Assembly (NCBI RefSeq): GCF_000247815.1
Contig: NC_021680.1
Span: 744,001-808,000 of the forward strand
From: Ficedula albicollis
Lineage: Eukaryota; Chordata; Aves; Passeriformes; Muscicapidae
DNA length: 64,000 bases
Reading direction: 5' to 3'
Shown: positions 61,746 through 64,000 of the stretch, piece by piece
Numbering within the stretch: position 1 is the first letter of the stretch
Layout of the letters: every line of letters begins with the position of its first letter
Position numbers and translations under genes: made by a program
Notes under the pieces: generated by a model
Seen by the model: only the letters and a program-made list of their open reading frames with translations
What the model was told of the DNA's origin: nothing
Database searches by the model: none

Positions 61746-62630
61746 TAGGTGTGGAGAGCTACCTGTGACACCACCTGGTCTAACTATAAGGACTTTCGGG
61801 TCCAAAGTGGAACACCTGGAATCTGGCTGGGAGGAGTAGGAGCTGCCTGGCAGACTGCAGAGCAAGGCAGAGGCAATGCATCACAAGCCAGCAAAGGTCC
61901 TTTTTTTGTGTAAGACCTCTCTTTTTCTGTTGCTTCCCATAAGAAAAATCTGGCACAAGTGATGGGACAAATCCTGCCCATTTTATGCCAGTCATGACCT
62001 CAGCCTGTTTGTTGTGTCCCAACAAATGGCAGTATTCTCCATGGGAGAAGAGCAAGATCAGGGCATATTTAGAATAGCCTGTTCCACTGCTACTTTAGTA
62101 ATTCCCACACCTGTGGCAAGCTTATGTTAACAAGAGATGCAATTTCCTCTACCCATGCAAATAAACATCAAAGCAATACAAGTGTTTCCAGGATCACCTC
62201 AGTAGAACCTGTCTTCCTTTTGCATGGAAACCAGCTGGCTTTGAGAGTTGTGTCAGATGCTGCCAGCTCCTCAACACCAAGTTAACTTCCATCATGGGGC
62301 TCCCCTCTGCAGTTCAGGAAAACATACACGTGTCAGGCAGCACTTAACTGAGTGTGAGACTGTGTGCCAGGGGAACAAAGAGCTTATCCATGTGCACAAA
62401 GGCTTTGTGGGAAACTGACCCTAATCCTCTCCTGAAATACCTTGGCTATCTTTGAGCTCCTAGCCCCAACAAAAGGCACATACACCATCTTAAGTAAGAA
62501 TTGTAAGAAACCCTATATCCCTACATCCAGCCTCTGAGCAGTGCTGGAGTTATGTCAAATAATCACTCCTGCTCAGCTTCACTTTAAACCAGTCCTAGTG
62601 CTTCCCTGCTCCATGACTGCTGGAAGGGAT
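61746..62630. other. Unassigned stretch inside the tandem unit
   Basis: I see no gene or repeat that I can support between the CR1 tail and the LTR start. Confidence 0.5.
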
Positions 62631-62985
62631 TGTCTTGGTTTGGAGGACAGGGGTCTGCCAATAAAGGCAGAAGCTTCTCTTTGACATGGAGAATGTAAAC
62701 TCCCTCCCTCCAAATTATTGTAATTTTGAAATTAATGGGCTTTCAGGCAAAGATATGGGAATTAGGAATAACAGTTCTTCACTAGGAAAATTAAAATAGA
62801 AATGCAGTATTACAGTGAACAATCCCAAAGCACTGCCAGAGTCAGAATCCAAGCTGACACCCGTCAGTCAGTCAGGGTGTTGGCAGCAGTCCCATTCAAT
62901 GGTGGCTGCATCCTCCTGCAGGGGCAGATGTGGTTCAGCTGGAGCAGGGCTCCTGGAGAAGGTGCAGTTTCCTCTGAAGGTCCAG
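62631..62985 (+). mobile_element. Endogenous retrovirus LTR, 3'-truncated
   Basis: It starts sharply with TGTCTTGGTTTGGAGGACAG and continues AATGTAAACTCCCTCCCTCC, AGGCAAAGATATGGGAATTA, GGAATAACAGTTCTTCACTA, GTGTTGGCAGCAGTCCCATT and GGCAGATGTGGTTCAGCTGG. From memory this matches the 5' part of an LTR family common in passerine genomes (TGTCTTGGTTTG start). After about 355 bases it stops at the junction with the second copy of the tandem unit, so the R/U5 part and terminal CA are missing. No retroviral coding sequence adjoins it, and it is not a functional element. Confidence 0.68.
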
Positions 62986-64000
62986 CCTCTGGTGGGTTCC
63001 AGGTTGACTGTTCCTATTGGGGCTATACATAACTTCATCTGACAGGTACTGCAGCCTAGAGATTTCCCCTTTAAGGTCCTACCCAGCTATAAATATCCTT
63101 TTCTTCTTCAGGGAAAGAGTGTCTGACCCAAAGTGTATGAAGCTTCCTGACAGGCTGGGAAAAGAGAAGAGGTTTAAATGTCAGCTAAAACAATCTTCAT
63201 TTTCTTTTCTAAATTTGCAAAGCTCCCCAAGTCACTGGAGTGAGGAATTCGCCTGTTTGAAGTTCAGCCTGAAAATCCTTTTGCAAAATATTTGCTGAAA
63301 CACAATAATGTTGGAATTGGAGGGGATTAAAACAGCTTCAGTCCTTGCCCCATCCCCCTGAAGCCCCTCTTTAAGAGGGTTTCTATAAAAGCAGGCTTAG
63401 GTCCCCATGTCTTGAAGGCACGATACAAAGGAGAGAGGGAAGGAAATAAAAACGTAAAGCTCCTAACATCACTATTATTGAAATGCCTCATTTGACATTT
63501 TGACTGTTTCAATTAGCTAACAAGGAACGCTCCACTTAATCCACCCTCAGATACTGAAAGAAACCAAGTCCTTCCCTTCCCCCATCCCAGATCCAGCCTG
63601 GCAGCTACTTCCCAGCTCTGGAGAAATCCCAGCCTGGGTGATGGCTCCCGCCCTGGGGCAGCCAGCAAGGCAGAGCATGCCCAGCCCAATGCTGGCTGAC
63701 ATTAGGGAGCATCCTTCCCTCAAACCCAAGGCACAGCATCAGAAAGTCCAAGGAGAAAGGAAAAGGGCACCCCAAAAACCCACTGCCAGTGCCTTTCCTT
63801 ACCATTTTGGGGAACACAAGAGCAATGTGGTACTGTCAGTCCAACAGAGTGGCCTCTCTTCATGATTAGGATTAACCAACAAGGAGCCCTGGCTGGTTTG
63901 AACTGCACTGAGCTGAAAAATTACCCTCAATGATTCAGTACCCGCAAGAGAGGATGAAACACTGTGAAAACATTTCCCACCTCCTGCACACGGTTCTGGG
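62986..64000. repeat. 2909-bp tandem duplication, unit 2 (cut by window edge)
   Basis: The copy begins at CCTCTGGTGGGTTCCAGGTT and matches 60077-61091 to the last base of the window with a single substitution seen. Every small open frame of unit 1 recurs here, one with a tyrosine-to-histidine change caused by that substitution. The copy continues outside the window. Confidence 0.95.

Larger units (their letters stand above)
60077..62985. repeat. 2909-bp tandem duplication, unit 1
   Basis: The sequence from 60077 to 61091 recurs at 62986-64000 (offset 2909) with one difference seen, A at 60770 against G at 63679. The unit therefore runs to 62985 and the second copy starts immediately. It contains a CR1 tail (61683-61745) and ends inside a retroviral LTR. 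Near-identity over at least 1015 bases means either a very recent duplication, possibly copy-number variable, or two haplotypes laid end to end. Confidence 0.93.

Overview
This window looks like nuclear DNA from a bird, probably a songbird (Passeriformes). It is mostly intergenic or intronic. The main evidence is at least eleven fragments of CR1 (chicken repeat 1) LINEs on both strands, several ending in the CR1 3' signature (a GATCYTTNNGGTCCCTTCC-like block followed by ATTCTRTGATTCTAT octamers). A retroviral LTR of a type I associate with passerines begins at 62631. Low CpG density, scattered dinucleotide microsatellites, A/T homopolymers and the lack of any long coding frame also fit vertebrate non-coding DNA. 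There are no operons, bacterial genes, CRISPR arrays or rRNA/tRNA genes.

Layout. 1-7086: unique-looking sequence with CR1 fragments at 2164-2445 and 4028-4106. 7087-8542: a 725-bp block present twice with a 6-bp spacer and no difference seen. 8543-18817: unique sequence, a CR1 at 14508-14790 abutting a perfect 20-bp palindrome, and an 83-bp doublet at 17821-17986. 18835-19810: an uninterrupted run of 976 G between A-tracts. 19849-34000: unique sequence, three short direct duplications, and the best candidate coding segment, a two- or three-exon minus-strand model between 28877 and 30020. 34000-38000: a cluster of four CR1 fragments around an orphan 57-nt exon candidate (35211-35267). 38000-55060: unique sequence, a probable solo LTR (39517-39904), more old CR1 and an AT-rich palindromic repeat at 48000-48095. 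55095-56077: a second G run, 983 bases, again between A-tracts. 56100-64000: a likely conserved regulatory block, a 97-bp doublet, and a 2909-bp tandem duplication (unit 60077-62985, second copy from 62986 to the window edge) whose junction cuts the LTR.

No complete gene is visible. Three places have good splice signals around an open frame; I list them as candidate exons at modest confidence and recognise none of the proteins. Several AT-rich, homeodomain-core-rich or locally CpG-retaining stretches look like conserved non-coding elements, so the window may be an intron or the regulatory surroundings of a developmental gene, but this cannot be shown without alignment. The two kilobase G runs and the two near-identical duplications are as likely to be assembly products as biology and should be settled with reads first. 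I see no convincing new biological system.
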